64,000 nucleotides of DNA, from NCBI RefSeq assembly GCF_000091325.1, contig NC_014012.1:806001-870000 (forward strand), in the 5' to 3' direction. The notes under the pieces were generated by a model, which saw nothing but the letters and a program-made list of their open reading frames with translations, was not told where the DNA came from and searched no databases. Below are positions 8,165 to 16,493 of the stretch, piece by piece. Source of the DNA: Shewanella violacea DSS12. Lineage in GTDB: Bacteria; Pseudomonadota; Gammaproteobacteria; Enterobacterales; Shewanellaceae. A program made the translations under genes and the position numbers. How positions within the stretch are numbered: the stretch's first letter is position 1; the number at the start of each line of letters is the position of its first letter.

Positions 8165-9742
8165 TTAAATCCAATTCTGATGAGAGCGGCCTGTCATGGC
8201 TAATGCTCGTTCGGCAATTTCTCTGGCGTCACTCAGAGGCAAGTAGGGAATAGTCAGGGTACCGCTAGCTAGGCCGAGTTCAAGGCTTGCCAGGCCTTTT
8301 TTTCGCTGGCCTTTAGTCTGAATAATCGCTACGTGTTGTATTTTATTTAAGGCAATTAAGTGCCAGCTATGGCCAAGCGTGCCTGTGTGGATCCAGCAGT
8401 CACTGCCGTCTAAAAAGTATCCCCATTGTCGATATCGCAAATAGAGACCTAAGCTAAGGCCTACACCTATTAGCCAGAGCAATTCGGTTAGTGGGGTGAA
8501 TCCCATGGCGATGGTGCTGGCTGCTGGCACCATAATAGGGGCCAAGGCTCGACGCCAGTACCAGCCAAAGTGTATGGGGTGATAGTGTTTGGGAAGCTCT
8601 GTAGTCCTGGCTTCTATGCCCTGCATATTTTTCAGTAGTGCAGACACTGTGCGGCGAGTCATGCTTGGCACTAACATATGACTCTGGGACTTTTGCTCGA
8701 CTTCTGTGCCTTTTACTTGTTTGAAATAGACTGTCCACAGCTTGAGCAGCCTAGCTATGATAGGTTGTGAGAATCGAATGACCTGAATTCGCTGTAGGGC
8801 CAGCGCATCACTCTGTTTAGCGATAATACCGCCACTCCTGTGTAAGGTGCTGCTGTTTCGGCTCAAGTGATAGGGATAATATTTGAGGACTGAGGCGGCC
8901 ATCGAGACTAATGACAGCAGCAAGCAGAAGCTAATAAATAACAGACTAGCAAATAGGACTTGGTAAAGCAGATTGGTGCCGACAGCTTGCTCATACCAGA
9001 GCCATGCCGATTGAGCTAGATGAGTATCAGCCAGTTGTGACCAGTCAAGTTGTCCAAGGATTGGACCGGAAATAATGACAAACCAAAACAGGTTGTTTTG
9101 ATATAAGCCAAACAACAATAATGGCTTAAAACCCTTACGAACTAAGCTTTCGCTCTTGGTATTAGGGCTGTTGTTGCCCTGAGTGGCATGTTTGCCTGCA
9201 CCTTCTGATGTAACGCCTGCTTGAGTGCCATCTTCTCTGTTAGCTTCAACACCTTCTCTTGGTGTGGGAAGAAGAGGGTTAACCAACTTGTGTTTTAATT
9301 GGATGGCTTGTCGATAGTTGACCGCGGCGAGTACCGCTTCATCTTCTTTGGAACCGGCAGTCTCCACGACTAAGCTGTAGAGTCCCATAGGCCTGAAATA
9401 AAAGGGCTGTTCCAGACGCACATTTTGTATCTTACTCAAGGGGATTTCGTGGGTTTTCTTAAAAATGAGTCCCTGACGAACCCCAAGTTTATCTTCATAT
9501 AAGCGATAACGAAACATGGCCCATTGAACGATGGCGTAGACGAGTACAGCTAGGGCAACACCGACTGCAGCCACTATGACCCAGGGGGAGTTAAAGCCTT
9601 GTTGCCATCCGGTATAGACCACAGGCACCATGGCATAGCCGTTGCTGATCACTAAACGAATCGTATTCAAGGTATAGCTGATTATCGACCAGGGCGAGAG
9701 TCCTGACCATAGTGAGAATCTCTTATGCATGTTAGCGCTCAC
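8165..9742 (-). CDS. Membrane PH-domain protein, YdbT-like
   Basis: Large member of the bacterial PH-domain (DUF304/bPH_2) family, 525 residues. Several hydrophobic segments (about 28-48, 53-75, 215-240, 260-290, 400-440) alternate with three PH-like cytoplasmic domains. Typical strands include YRLYEDKLGVRQGLIFKKTHEIPLSKIQNVRLEQPF and, near the end, GSDCWIHTGTLGHSWHLIALNKIQHVAI. It overlaps its upstream partner gene by 11 bp, the same YdbS-YdbT pairing found in many bacteria including Bacillus subtilis. In that genus the pair has been linked to envelope stress or toxin resistance; the function here is inferred only by family. A low-complexity loop of about 45 residues near 165-205 is unusual. 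Confidence 0.87.
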   Translation of the reverse strand: MSANMHKRFSLWSGLSPWSIISYTLNTIRLVISNGYAMVPVVYTGWQQGFNSPWVIVAAVGVALAVLVYAIVQWAMFRYRLYEDKLGVRQGLIFKKTHEIPLSKIQNVRLEQPFYFRPMGLYSLVVETAGSKEDEAVLAAVNYRQAIQLKHKLVNPLLPTPREGVEANREDGTQAGVTSEGAGKHATQGNNSPNTKSESLVRKGFKPLLLFGLYQNNLFWFVIISGPILGQLDWSQLADTHLAQSAWLWYEQAVGTNLLYQVLFASLLFISFCLLLSLVSMAASVLKYYPYHLSRNSSTLHRSGGIIAKQSDALALQRIQVIRFSQPIIARLLKLWTVYFKQVKGTEVEQKSQSHMLVPSMTRRTVSALLKNMQGIEARTTELPKHYHPIHFGWYWRRALAPIMVPAASTIAMGFTPLTELLWLIGVGLSLGLYLRYRQWGYFLDGSDCWIHTGTLGHSWHLIALNKIQHVAIIQTKGQRKKGLASLELGLASGTLTIPYLPLSDAREIAERALAMTGRSHQNWI

Positions 9743-10664
9743 TTTCTGTGGTGAGGCTGGCGGTTTTCGATTCTAGTCCCTCAAGACTCGTATCTTGGGA
9801 GGTATCAGTGGAGCGATTTATGCTTGGCTCTAGATTGATGCTCGAGTCTAGATTGATGCTTGGCTCTGGATTGATGCTCGAGTTTGGATTTATGCTCGAG
9901 TTTGGATTTATGCTTGAGTTTGGATTTATGCTTGAGTTTGGATTTATGCTCGAGTTTGGATTTATGCTTAAGTCTGGATTTATGCTTGGCTCTGGCTCGA
10001 TACTAGGCTTAGCACCTTGGTTGGCTATGCCTGCCTTAGCCAGCAGATGCTGCCTGAGTTTTTCGGCGGTTCTGCTTTCTAAACCAGGTAGCTCTATCTC
10101 GGCGCTGCCGCTACCGGCACTGAAGCACTTAAGTGTGTGTAGGCCAAATTTTCTCTCTAAGGGTCCTTGAGACAAGCTGATATGTTGCAGTCGGCTATAA
10201 GGTAGGGAGATACGTTTAAACCAGATTATGCCTTTTTGCATCAAGAGCTCGTGGTCACACACGGCGAAGGCAATTGACTTAGCATGGGCATAAGATAACC
10301 AGGTGATGATACCAAGAATCAGGCCTAGAACAGACAATGCAGCCAGGGCTATTTTAATCGGTAATTGTGCGACTAAGATGATAAACACTGATACTAGGCT
10401 GAAAAGAACTAAAGCCCCTATGATGCTCTCACATAAGACTTGGGTGTAGTGGCGTGGATCCACTGGAGTCAAAGGGACTTGATCGAAACCAAGCCAGTCT
10501 GACTGGGCTTGATTCTGTCTGGGCAACTTATGCTCTGTGTCGCTGGTTTTTTCTGCAACTCGCTCATGGGCTTGTAGGTTAGCCGCGGCATTACCTGAAG
10601 CATTACCTGAAGCATTTTCTGCAGCCTTGTTTGTAGCCTTAACCAAATCCTTGGGGTTATCCAT
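9732..10664 (-). CDS. Membrane PH-domain protein, YdbS-like, with hexapeptide-repeat tail
   Basis: First gene of the PH-domain pair. Residues about 75-205 carry two transmembrane helices followed by one PH domain (DHELLMQKGIIWFKRISLPYSRLQHISLSQGPLERKFGL pattern, split here only for reference by its ends DHELLM and ERKFGL). YdbS proteins are normally about 160 residues; this one has 310 because of an alanine/asparagine-rich N-terminal extension and a C-terminal tail of ten SINPxx hexapeptides encoded by a perfect-length 18-bp tandem repeat at 9815-9994. The start ATG at 10664 is preceded by AGAGAAGAG. The repeat tail is probably disordered and length-variable. Confidence 0.85.
   Translation of the reverse strand: MDNPKDLVKATNKAAENASGNASGNAAANLQAHERVAEKTSDTEHKLPRQNQAQSDWLGFDQVPLTPVDPRHYTQVLCESIIGALVLFSLVSVFIILVAQLPIKIALAALSVLGLILGIITWLSYAHAKSIAFAVCDHELLMQKGIIWFKRISLPYSRLQHISLSQGPLERKFGLHTLKCFSAGSGSAEIELPGLESRTAEKLRQHLLAKAGIANQGAKPSIEPEPSINPDLSINPNSSINPNSSINPNSSINPNSSINPNSSINPEPSINLDSSINLEPSINRSTDTSQDTSLEGLESKTASLTTESER
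9815..9994. repeat. Coding 18-bp minisatellite, ten copies
   Basis: Ten contiguous 18-bp units beginning at 9815 with plus-strand form GATTTATGCTCGAGTTTG and minor variants. On the minus strand each encodes SINPNS, SINPEP, SINLDS or similar in the YdbS-like protein. Because the unit is a multiple of three, copy-number change keeps the frame. The opposite strand is also open, which creates a spurious frame of repeated MLEFGF. Confidence 0.95.
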
Positions 10665-10712
10665 CTCTTCTCTGTTTTTTCCTATTATCAGAAAATCACT
10701 ATATCAGGATCT

Positions 10713-10885
10713 CATCAATAATCAGAAAATCAATGTGTCAGAAGCCCATCAAGAAACTCTAGGCCAGATATATTTAACAAGAATTTAGCGGCTCGCATTA
10801 GCGCATCAATAATCAGAAAATCAGAAGCCCATCAAGATACTCTAGGCCAGACATATTTAATAAGAATTTAGCGGCTCGCATTAGC
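10713..10885. repeat. Tandem duplication of about 85-90 bp in an intergenic region
   Basis: Unit 1 (about 10713-10802) and unit 2 (about 10804-10885) share CATCAATAATCAGAAAATC, GAAGCCCATCAAGA, ACTCTAGGCCAGA and GAATTTAGCGGCTCGCATTAGC. Unit 2 lacks nine bases (ATGTGTCAG region). A partial third copy of the TATCAGAAAATCA block precedes at 10686. It sits between the divergent YdbS-like and winged-helix genes. Confidence 0.9.
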
Positions 10886-10992
10886 ATCAGCATAAATGAG
10901 CCAGAATCAATTCACACTCAAGTATCCGTTAATAATGTGCTATTTTATCAATAGGTAATTGATTAACCACTATCTGATAAATAGGTATTTTT

Positions 10993-11283
10993 GTGGATAT
11001 AGAAGTCTCTAAACAGAAAAAAGCATTTTTACGTAAACTCTATCTGGCTCATACCATCGACAGCGATCAGCATAACTTGCTCTCTTTGAATAAATTAACC
11101 GGCATGCCTAGAAGAACCCTGCAAGATTCGATAGCCGCCCTGAGCGATATCGGTGTCGAGTGTCAGTTCATCCAGGATGGGGAGCGTAATAATTCGGGAC
11201 ATTACAAGATTAGTAGCTGGGGACCCATAAGCTCAGCTTGGGTAGATACACATCTGGATGAGATAACTAAGCTGCTTGCTTAG
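10993..11283 (+). CDS. Small winged helix-turn-helix protein
   Basis: A 96-residue predicted DNA-binding protein. Residues 25-60 look like a winged helix, with recognition-helix candidate LTGMPRRTLQDSIAALSDIG followed by a wing containing GERNNSGHYKISSWG. I do not recognise a named regulator. The start is GTG at 10993 with only a weak ATAGGT upstream; no in-frame ATG precedes the HTH, so the GTG is preferred. It stands alone, convergent with hmp and separated from it by a strong hairpin. A role in the nearby nitric-oxide locus is possible but unsupported. Confidence 0.75.
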   Translation: MDIEVSKQKKAFLRKLYLAHTIDSDQHNLLSLNKLTGMPRRTLQDSIAALSDIGVECQFIQDGERNNSGHYKISSWGPISSAWVDTHLDEITKLLA

Positions 11284-11305
11284 ATCTCTTGTTTATTGAA
11301 TAAAA

Positions 11306-11341
11306 TTAACCCCGTGATACTTAGCTGTATCACGGGGTTAA
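11306..11341 (-). terminator. Strong intrinsic terminator between convergent genes
   Basis: A perfect 15-bp stem, TTAACCCCGTGATAC / GTATCACGGGGTTAA with a 6-nt loop. On the minus strand it is followed by TTTTATT, so it best terminates hmp transcription; it may also stop the plus-strand winged-helix gene. Confidence 0.85.
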
Positions 11342-11468
11342 TCAGCTAATCCTTAAGATAAGCTGTCTATCTTCATTTTTAGCTGAGATGTCTCACACGC
11401 ACACTCTACTCCACTAACACTCCACTCAGAGTCAGCTTCATTTCTTATCACTCAGGTCATCACTCTGC

Positions 11469-12716
11469 TTATAAATCGGCATGTGGACCGAAGACTTCGT
11501 AATGAATACGGCTATCTTCGACGCCTATCTCGATGAGCTGCTGTTTAACAAAGCTCATAAAGGCGACTGGGCCGCATAGATAGAAGTCACCTCTAGCTAA
11601 AGGTAGTTCGGCTTTTATCGGGACTAGGTTCATAAAGCCCATATGGCTGTTGACGCTGCCACTATTACTCTGGTTCAAGCTTTGGCAATTCAAGCTTTCC
11701 TGCTCATTGCCATCGAGCTCTCTGTACCAGGTATGTTGAGTCAGGGTGAGAGTATTTGTCAGCGCCTGCACTCGCTCATTGAATGAGTGTTGGGCCAAGT
11801 TTTCACAGGCATGTAGGTAGAATACCGGCTTGTCGAACGCTTTCGAGGCAAGCATCTCCAACATAGACTGCATAGGGGTAACACCTACACCTGCCGAGAT
11901 GAGTACCACAGGCTCGTTACGCTCCACATAATGAAAATCCCCAGCCGGTGGGAATATATCCATCACGTCGCCTATATTCAATTGGTCATGTAGGTAGTTG
12001 GAAACGGTTCCCGGCTCATCCTTAGGGTTTTTGGCGTCTTCTCGTTTTACCGATATACGGTAGGTCTTGCCATTGGGCTTGTCCGATAGCGAGTATTGAC
12101 GCATCTCTCGGTACTCATGATTGGCAGGTTCAACCTTGATGCCCAGATACTGACCAGCTTGGTAATCGACTACTGGCTCGCCATCGACTGGGGCTAGAAC
12201 AAAGCTGGTGACCAGAGCCGATTCTTGCTGCTTCTCAACCAGCTTAAACTGTCTTGCGCCCAGCCAGCCACCGACTTGATTGGCATTTTTTTGGTAGAGT
12301 TCATCTTCTCGGTTGATAAATATTCCGGCCAACAGGCCGTAGGCTGCGGCCCAAGCCTCTTCGACTTCGGCGGTAAAAGCCTCTGGAGCCAGCTCTCGTA
12401 ATGTGGCTAGCAGGTGGTGCCCCACAATCGGGTAGTGCTCAGGTTGAATATTTAAGCTGGTATGCTTATGTGCGATACGTTCCACAGCCCCAGAAAGTGC
12501 CCCTAGGTTGTCGATATTCTTAGCATAGGCTGCTATGGCGCCAAACAGCGCCGCTGGCTGGCCACCGGTGCGTTGATTGGTCATATTAAAGATGTGTTTA
12601 AGCTCAGGGTTATGCTTAAACATGCGCTGATAGAAGTATTCGGTAATGCCTGTACCTGCAGATTCTAATAGAGGAATAGTGCTTTTTACCAGTTCGATAT
12701 GCTTTGCAGATAACAT
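11469..12716 (-). CDS. hmp: Flavohaemoglobin, nitric oxide dioxygenase
   Basis: Cytoplasmic enzyme that oxidises nitric oxide to nitrate using O2 and NAD(P)H. Residues 1-140 are a globin domain with proximal His85 (IAHKHTSL), Tyr29 and Gln53 at the positions known from the E. coli enzyme. An FAD-binding domain follows (MRQYSLSD motif), then an NAD domain (GVGVTPMQSML and YLCGPVAFM). The start chosen is ATG at 12716: AAGGA lies seven bases upstream and MLSAKHIELVKSTIPLL then aligns with the E. coli N-terminus; the open frame begins five codons earlier at 12731. Probably co-transcribed from the NorR-controlled sigma-54 promoter at 13275-13290. Confidence 0.97.
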   Translation of the reverse strand: MLSAKHIELVKSTIPLLESAGTGITEYFYQRMFKHNPELKHIFNMTNQRTGGQPAALFGAIAAYAKNIDNLGALSGAVERIAHKHTSLNIQPEHYPIVGHHLLATLRELAPEAFTAEVEEAWAAAYGLLAGIFINREDELYQKNANQVGGWLGARQFKLVEKQQESALVTSFVLAPVDGEPVVDYQAGQYLGIKVEPANHEYREMRQYSLSDKPNGKTYRISVKREDAKNPKDEPGTVSNYLHDQLNIGDVMDIFPPAGDFHYVERNEPVVLISAGVGVTPMQSMLEMLASKAFDKPVFYLHACENLAQHSFNERVQALTNTLTLTQHTWYRELDGNEQESLNCQSLNQSNSGSVNSHMGFMNLVPIKAELPLARGDFYLCGPVAFMSFVKQQLIEIGVEDSRIHYEVFGPHADL

Positions 12717-12801
12717 ATTTATATCCTTCATTTTTATGGGTGACTATAGCTGTCATCCCTTAGGGTGATTGTCTTATTTATACTTTTCTAACTTGAGTGT
12801 A

Positions 12802-12894
12802 TTAATTCATGAACGTCATAATTGGTGCGTCACTTTCTCGCGGCTTATCTTGATTGGCTTGGGGTTCGCTGATCTGATTCAATGTCTGGCTCAT
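12802..12894 (-). CDS. Possible 30-codon small ORF, translationally coupled
   Basis: The ATG at 12894-12892 overlaps the TGA stop of the preceding small membrane-protein gene as ATGA, a classic coupling arrangement, and the frame runs 30 codons to a TAA. The product (starts MSQTLNQISEPQ, ends MTFMN) is hydrophilic and matches nothing I know. It occupies about half of the gap between the membrane-protein gene and hmp. It could be a real leader or small protein of the nitric-oxide operon, or chance. Confidence 0.35.
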   Translation of the reverse strand: MSQTLNQISEPQANQDKPRESDAPIMTFMN

Positions 12895-13190
12895 AGCTGA
12901 ATCGCTCCTAATCCATGTAGGCCGATACAGCGTATAACGTAGCCAATCTTGATGGCTGTGGCGCACAAGATAAGCGTGATATGGCTAGCGACTTGGGCCC
13001 ACAATGAAAACTGCTCTGCATGGGCGTAAGCCACAAAAATAGACAGCAAGATACCCAGTACCGCAATTAACATGACTGCATTGCCAGTGTGCAATGCCAG
13101 CTTAAATCCCCTAGGACTAGGCTTGAGCGAATCTTTGCTGAACTCAGTGTCATGAGTGAAGCTGAAATCATTAGCTTGAGTGGCATGCAT
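12891..13190 (-). CDS. Small membrane protein in the NorR/Hmp locus, PpyR-like
   Basis: A 99-residue protein with a hydrophilic N-terminus (about 1-30) and two or three transmembrane helices (about 34-55, 62-83, 80-96). Its place between a NorR-type promoter and hmp suggests a role in nitric-oxide response. Proteins of this size and layout beside norR are sometimes labelled PpyR, a putative transmembrane sensor-regulator in Pseudomonas; I recall this only loosely. AAGGAG lies seven bases before the ATG at 13190, a strong start. It is the first gene after the sigma-54 promoter. Confidence 0.8.
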   Translation of the reverse strand: MHATQANDFSFTHDTEFSKDSLKPSPRGFKLALHTGNAVMLIAVLGILLSIFVAYAHAEQFSLWAQVASHITLILCATAIKIGYVIRCIGLHGLGAIQL

Positions 13191-13274
13191 GGTGGAACTC
13201 CTTAAACCTGAGCCTATGTCTGAGCCAGATTGTTAGTTCAAGTAACTGATACAGAACCTATATCTTGTTAACAC

Positions 13275-13290
13275 TGCTAATCTCGTGCCA
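13275..13290 (-). promoter_or_regulatory. Sigma-54 promoter for the hmp operon
   Basis: On the minus strand the sequence is TGGCACGAGATTAGCA, matching TGGCAC-N5-TTGCA with the invariant GG and GC elements intact. It lies about 85 bp upstream of the PpyR-like start and points towards hmp. Confidence 0.85.
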
Positions 13291-13342
13291 AGTTAATAAA
13301 GTGATTATTTACAACAGGTTAATTTATTTTTGAATGTTGAAT

Positions 13343-13381
13343 GAGTCAAATAGACTCTGGATTTTGGAGTCGATTTGACTC
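13343..13381. promoter_or_regulatory. Two NorR-type operators
   Basis: Two inverted repeats, GAGTCAAATAGACTC (13343-13357) and GAGTCGATTTGACTC (13367-13381), each contain the NorR core GT-N7-AC. Centres are 24 bp apart. They lie about 60-100 bp upstream of the sigma-54 promoter, the enhancer position expected for this regulator class, and also upstream of norR. I did not find the third site seen in E. coli. Confidence 0.85.
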
Positions 13382-13472
13382 TTGTGATGTGTTTTTTGAA
13401 TTTGCATGTTATGGTCAGTTTATACTTCATATGACCTGGCTCGTTTGAGCTGACAAGAGTGCGGCAACTTTT

Positions 13473-15110
13473 ATGACCATGATAGATATCTCTTCCACGG
13501 CCTTGATAGAATTGGCCCTAGATTTGGCTAACAGTTTGACCACCAAAGATCGCTTCGACCGCTTACTGAGCACAGTGCGTCGGACTGTGAATTGTGATGC
13601 CGTTGTCTTGTTGCACGTTCAAGGTGAGAGGTTAAAACCTTTAGCCCAGCAGGGATTGAGTAAAGACAGTCTGGGGCGACGCTTCGATATCCAGGCTCAT
13701 CCCAGATTCGAGATTATCTGTGGATCTCAAACTCCGGTGCGCTTCGCCGCCGACTGCATGCTTCCCGATCCCTATGACGGCATGCTATTAGGCCATGAAG
13801 GCGACCTTCCGGTTCATGCCTGCATGGGCCTGCCACTGCTGGCCGATGGCCTGCTCATTGGAGTGCTGACCTTAGATAGCATGACCCCGCAAGTATTCGA
13901 TGAGCTACCTAAGCGCACTTTAGACGTTATCTCGTCCATGTCGGCGGCAACCCTAAAAACGGCTATTTTACTCCAAGAGCTGGAGAGTCACTCCCTGCAC
14001 AGTCAGGAGCTGGTTGCCGAGCTGACAAACGAGGCTTTAGTTAAGGACGGTGGCGAGCTGATTGGCGATAGTCCTGTGATGTTAAAGCTAAAGCGAGAGA
14101 TCGATATGGTGGCAGTTTCAGGTTTTTCGATCCTCATAGAAGGCGAAACAGGCGTAGGCAAAGAGTTGGTGGCCAGAACCTTACATAGGCAATCGGCGCG
14201 TTCCGATGGGCCCTTGGTCTATGTTAACTGCGCCGCACTGCCGGAAAACTTGATCGAGAGTGAACTGTTCGGCCACGTTAAGGGGGCATTCACCGGGGCC
14301 GATAGGAATCGAACCGGTAAATTTAGCCTAGCCGATGGCGGCACTATCTTTCTCGATGAGATTGGTGAGTTGCCACTTGGCGTACAGAGCAAGTTACTGC
14401 GGGTGCTGCAGAGTCAGGAGATCCAGCCCGTGGGTAAAGATGCCACCGAGCAGGTCAATGTTCGCATCTTAGCGGCGACCAACAGGAAGCTTAAGCTGGA
14501 GGTGAGTGAGGCAAGGTTTAGGGCCGATCTCTATCATAGGCTGAGTGTCTATCCCATATCTGTGCCTCCTCTTAGGGAGCGGGAAGGGGATGTGACCCTG
14601 CTCGCTGGGTATTTTATCGAACAAATTAGGCGAAAATTGGGGATCCGTCAGCTGGCAATCGATGCCTCGGCCATCAGCATACTCAATCGCTATGATTGGC
14701 CGGGTAATGTTCGCGAGTTGGAACATGTGATAGGTCGCGCCGCACTCAGAGCCAAGGGGCGTGGTGATCAGGCTATCGTAAGAATAGACACCAGACATAT
14801 TGAGCAACTGGTGGACTCGGTGGAACGTTCAGAGGGTCTCTTGTTATCTTCATCCTCCAATGGGTTAAATACCGATGTGTTAACGACTGTATTAACGGCT
14901 GGGCTTGTGGTGGATAAAGGGACAAGTGTAAGTTTAAAGCTGGAGACGGAAGCGTTTCAGTGCAAGCTTATTACCCGAGTCTTGAGTCAGGAATCAGGCA
15001 ACTGGTCGGCTGCGGCGAAACGCCTGCAAACAGACAGAGCCAACCTGAGTAGGTTAGCCAAGAGGTTAGGCATCAGTGTGACAAAAGCTGTCACCTTAAG
15101 CACTGATTAG
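13473..15110 (+). CDS. norR: Nitric-oxide-responsive sigma-54 activator
   Basis: Senses nitric oxide at a mononuclear iron in its N-terminal GAF domain and activates sigma-54 promoters. The GAF domain (about 1-180) retains LPDPYDGM and VHACMGLPL, the regions that supply Asp and Cys iron ligands in E. coli NorR. The AAA+ domain has Walker A GETGVGKE, the GAFTGA loop and Walker [11 protein letters not shown]-terminal Fis-type HTH ends the protein at 545 residues, slightly longer than E. coli NorR because of a serine/threonine-rich linker before the HTH. Divergent from the hmp operon with operators in between, so it probably activates hmp and may control itself. Confidence 0.95.
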   Translation: MTMIDISSTALIELALDLANSLTTKDRFDRLLSTVRRTVNCDAVVLLHVQGERLKPLAQQGLSKDSLGRRFDIQAHPRFEIICGSQTPVRFAADCMLPDPYDGMLLGHEGDLPVHACMGLPLLADGLLIGVLTLDSMTPQVFDELPKRTLDVISSMSAATLKTAILLQELESHSLHSQELVAELTNEALVKDGGELIGDSPVMLKLKREIDMVAVSGFSILIEGETGVGKELVARTLHRQSARSDGPLVYVNCAALPENLIESELFGHVKGAFTGADRNRTGKFSLADGGTIFLDEIGELPLGVQSKLLRVLQSQEIQPVGKDATEQVNVRILAATNRKLKLEVSEARFRADLYHRLSVYPISVPPLREREGDVTLLAGYFIEQIRRKLGIRQLAIDASAISILNRYDWPGNVRELEHVIGRAALRAKGRGDQAIVRIDTRHIEQLVDSVERSEGLLLSSSSNGLNTDVLTTVLTAGLVVDKGTSVSLKLETEAFQCKLITRVLSQESGNWSAAAKRLQTDRANLSRLAKRLGISVTKAVTLSTD

Positions 15111-15174
15111 CCTCTAGTGGTGAGAGAGGCGTTGTTAATGATAAATGCTTAATAATTACCTGAGGAGAGAGTCT

Positions 15175-15779
15175 ATGAACAAGAGTAATTTTTTCGACAA
15201 GATACCAGAGGATCTGACCGATGAGGCCTTCGAGCAGATTGGTGGTAATGACAAAATTCTCATAGAGAGGATTGTCTCTAAGGCTCACGTGACTCCCGAA
15301 GGCCAGTGGTACGATCAAGACCGTAGTGAATGGGTGATGGTATATACCAACCTCATTAAATATCTGCTCAGTTCAGAGCCACTCAGGCTTTTCAATTCAA
15401 GGCGCATTGATGTAGAAATGGTCATTCCCTTTTAAGTCAGTGCAACACTGAAGTGGAACGTCTGAGTGGCTCACGTAGTGCGGCCGATGTTTAAAGCAAA
15501 GGGCAAAGCACTTTATGCTGCGTTACATGTTCTTGATATAGCATAACTATTAGCTTCCAACATCCGCCTTGCCTACAGCGCTTTGAACTCCCGCTGAAAG
15601 AACACATATTTAATAGGGTTGGTATTAAAGGTGAGGCCAAACTGCAATTTGAGCAAGGGGAGCTGGTACATCTGAAGGTGGGTGATTATGTCGATATTGC
15701 CGCCCACTGTAAGCATAGAGTCACCTGGACCAGCACTGAGACTGAAACCCTGTGGCTGGCGGTGCATTACTTATTGTGA
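15175..15779 (+). pseudogene. Cupin-domain protein gene interrupted by a MITE
   Basis: The frame from ATG 15175 (strong GAGGAGAG upstream) encodes a cupin of the type NFFDKIP...EQI...IERIVS...EGQWYDQDRSEWVMV, then runs into foreign sequence and stops at 15435. The missing part resumes at 15626 as KGEAKLQFEQGELVHLKVGDY and ends WLAVHYLL at the TGA 15777-15779. Joining GATGGTAT to TAAAGG restores one continuous reading frame of about 107 residues, matching the known family layout (metal-site His in CKHRV). The first part could still yield a truncated product of 86 residues. The intact ancestor was probably a small cytoplasmic metal-binding cupin. Confidence 0.88.
15344..15625. mobile_element. 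MITE, 282 bp, with about 20-bp terminal inverted repeats
   Basis: The ends read ATACCAACCTCATTAAATAT and, on the other strand, ATACCAACCCTATTAAATAT: nine perfect bases then near-identity to 20. There is no internal gene. Flanks suggest a short TA or TAT target duplication (TAT at 15341-15343 and at the 3' border), though exact borders are ambiguous because TAT also belongs to the terminal repeat. A mobilising transposase is not in the window. Confidence 0.85.
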
Positions 15780-15960
15780 CTTTTGCTTTTCGTTCCAAGA
15801 AAAATTTCCCCGATAACATATATCGACTCGAACGGCTTTGAATCAGGCTAGCAAAAGCACTGTGAGTCGATCACTTTCTTATACTTGTTGGTATTATGTT
15901 ATCTTGATGAACAAGAAAATATCAGAAAAATTGTATTGCACACTTTTTAAGGAAGAAGAC

Positions 15961-16335
15961 ATGGGATTATTAGATTCATTGCTGGGCAACGCTTCGGAAG
16001 TTAACCTTGAAGAACTTGCCGACGAGTTAGGTCCAATCTTGGCCGACAACGAAGAGCTGCACTTAGCTTATAAGCTAATCCGCGACATGTTTGTGTTTAC
16101 CAATAAACGTCTCATTCTTATCGACAAGCAAGGGTTGACCGGCAAGAAGGTTAGCTATCATTCCATTCCCTACAAGGCTATTACGCATTTCGAGGTGGAA
16201 ACCGCAGGACGCTTCGATATGGACTCAGAGTTGAAGTTGTGGATCTCGGGTCAAGATAAGCCACTAGTCAAAGAGCTGAAGAAGGGCACAGATGTGGTCG
16301 GCATTCAGAAGACCATAGCCAACTTCATGTTATAA
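15961..16335 (+). CDS. PH-like domain protein, YvbH/DUF1696 type
   Basis: Cytoplasmic single-domain protein of 124 residues with a bacterial pleckstrin-homology-like fold, known to form ring oligomers in this family; function unknown. Diagnostic stretches are EELHLAYKLIRDMFVFTNKRLILID, with partner strands KVSYHSIPYKAITHFEVE and the closing helix before IANFML. The start ATG at 15961 has AAGGA upstream and MGLLDSLLGNAS is the typical N-terminus; a longer frame from 15838 reads through the region after the cupin gene and is not favoured. It stands alone. Confidence 0.9.
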   Translation: MGLLDSLLGNASEVNLEELADELGPILADNEELHLAYKLIRDMFVFTNKRLILIDKQGLTGKKVSYHSIPYKAITHFEVETAGRFDMDSELKLWISGQDKPLVKELKKGTDVVGIQKTIANFML

Positions 16336-16493
16336 CCTTCTCGTTATACATAAGTCGTTATAAATAAGTCGTTATAAACAGGATTAAGCTCCGAGTTTAT
16401 AGTTCCGAGCTTAGCTGGGGTGATTTACCCGCTACTGGCCAGATATTTTAATAAGCGGTAGATCTTTAGGGCGCATGTTTCAATATTGCCAAC

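Noticed and set aside
9748..10170. Plus-strand open frame with repeated MLEFGF
   Set aside because: Exact shadow of the 18-bp minisatellite in the YdbS-like gene, no ribosome-binding site, unnatural composition.
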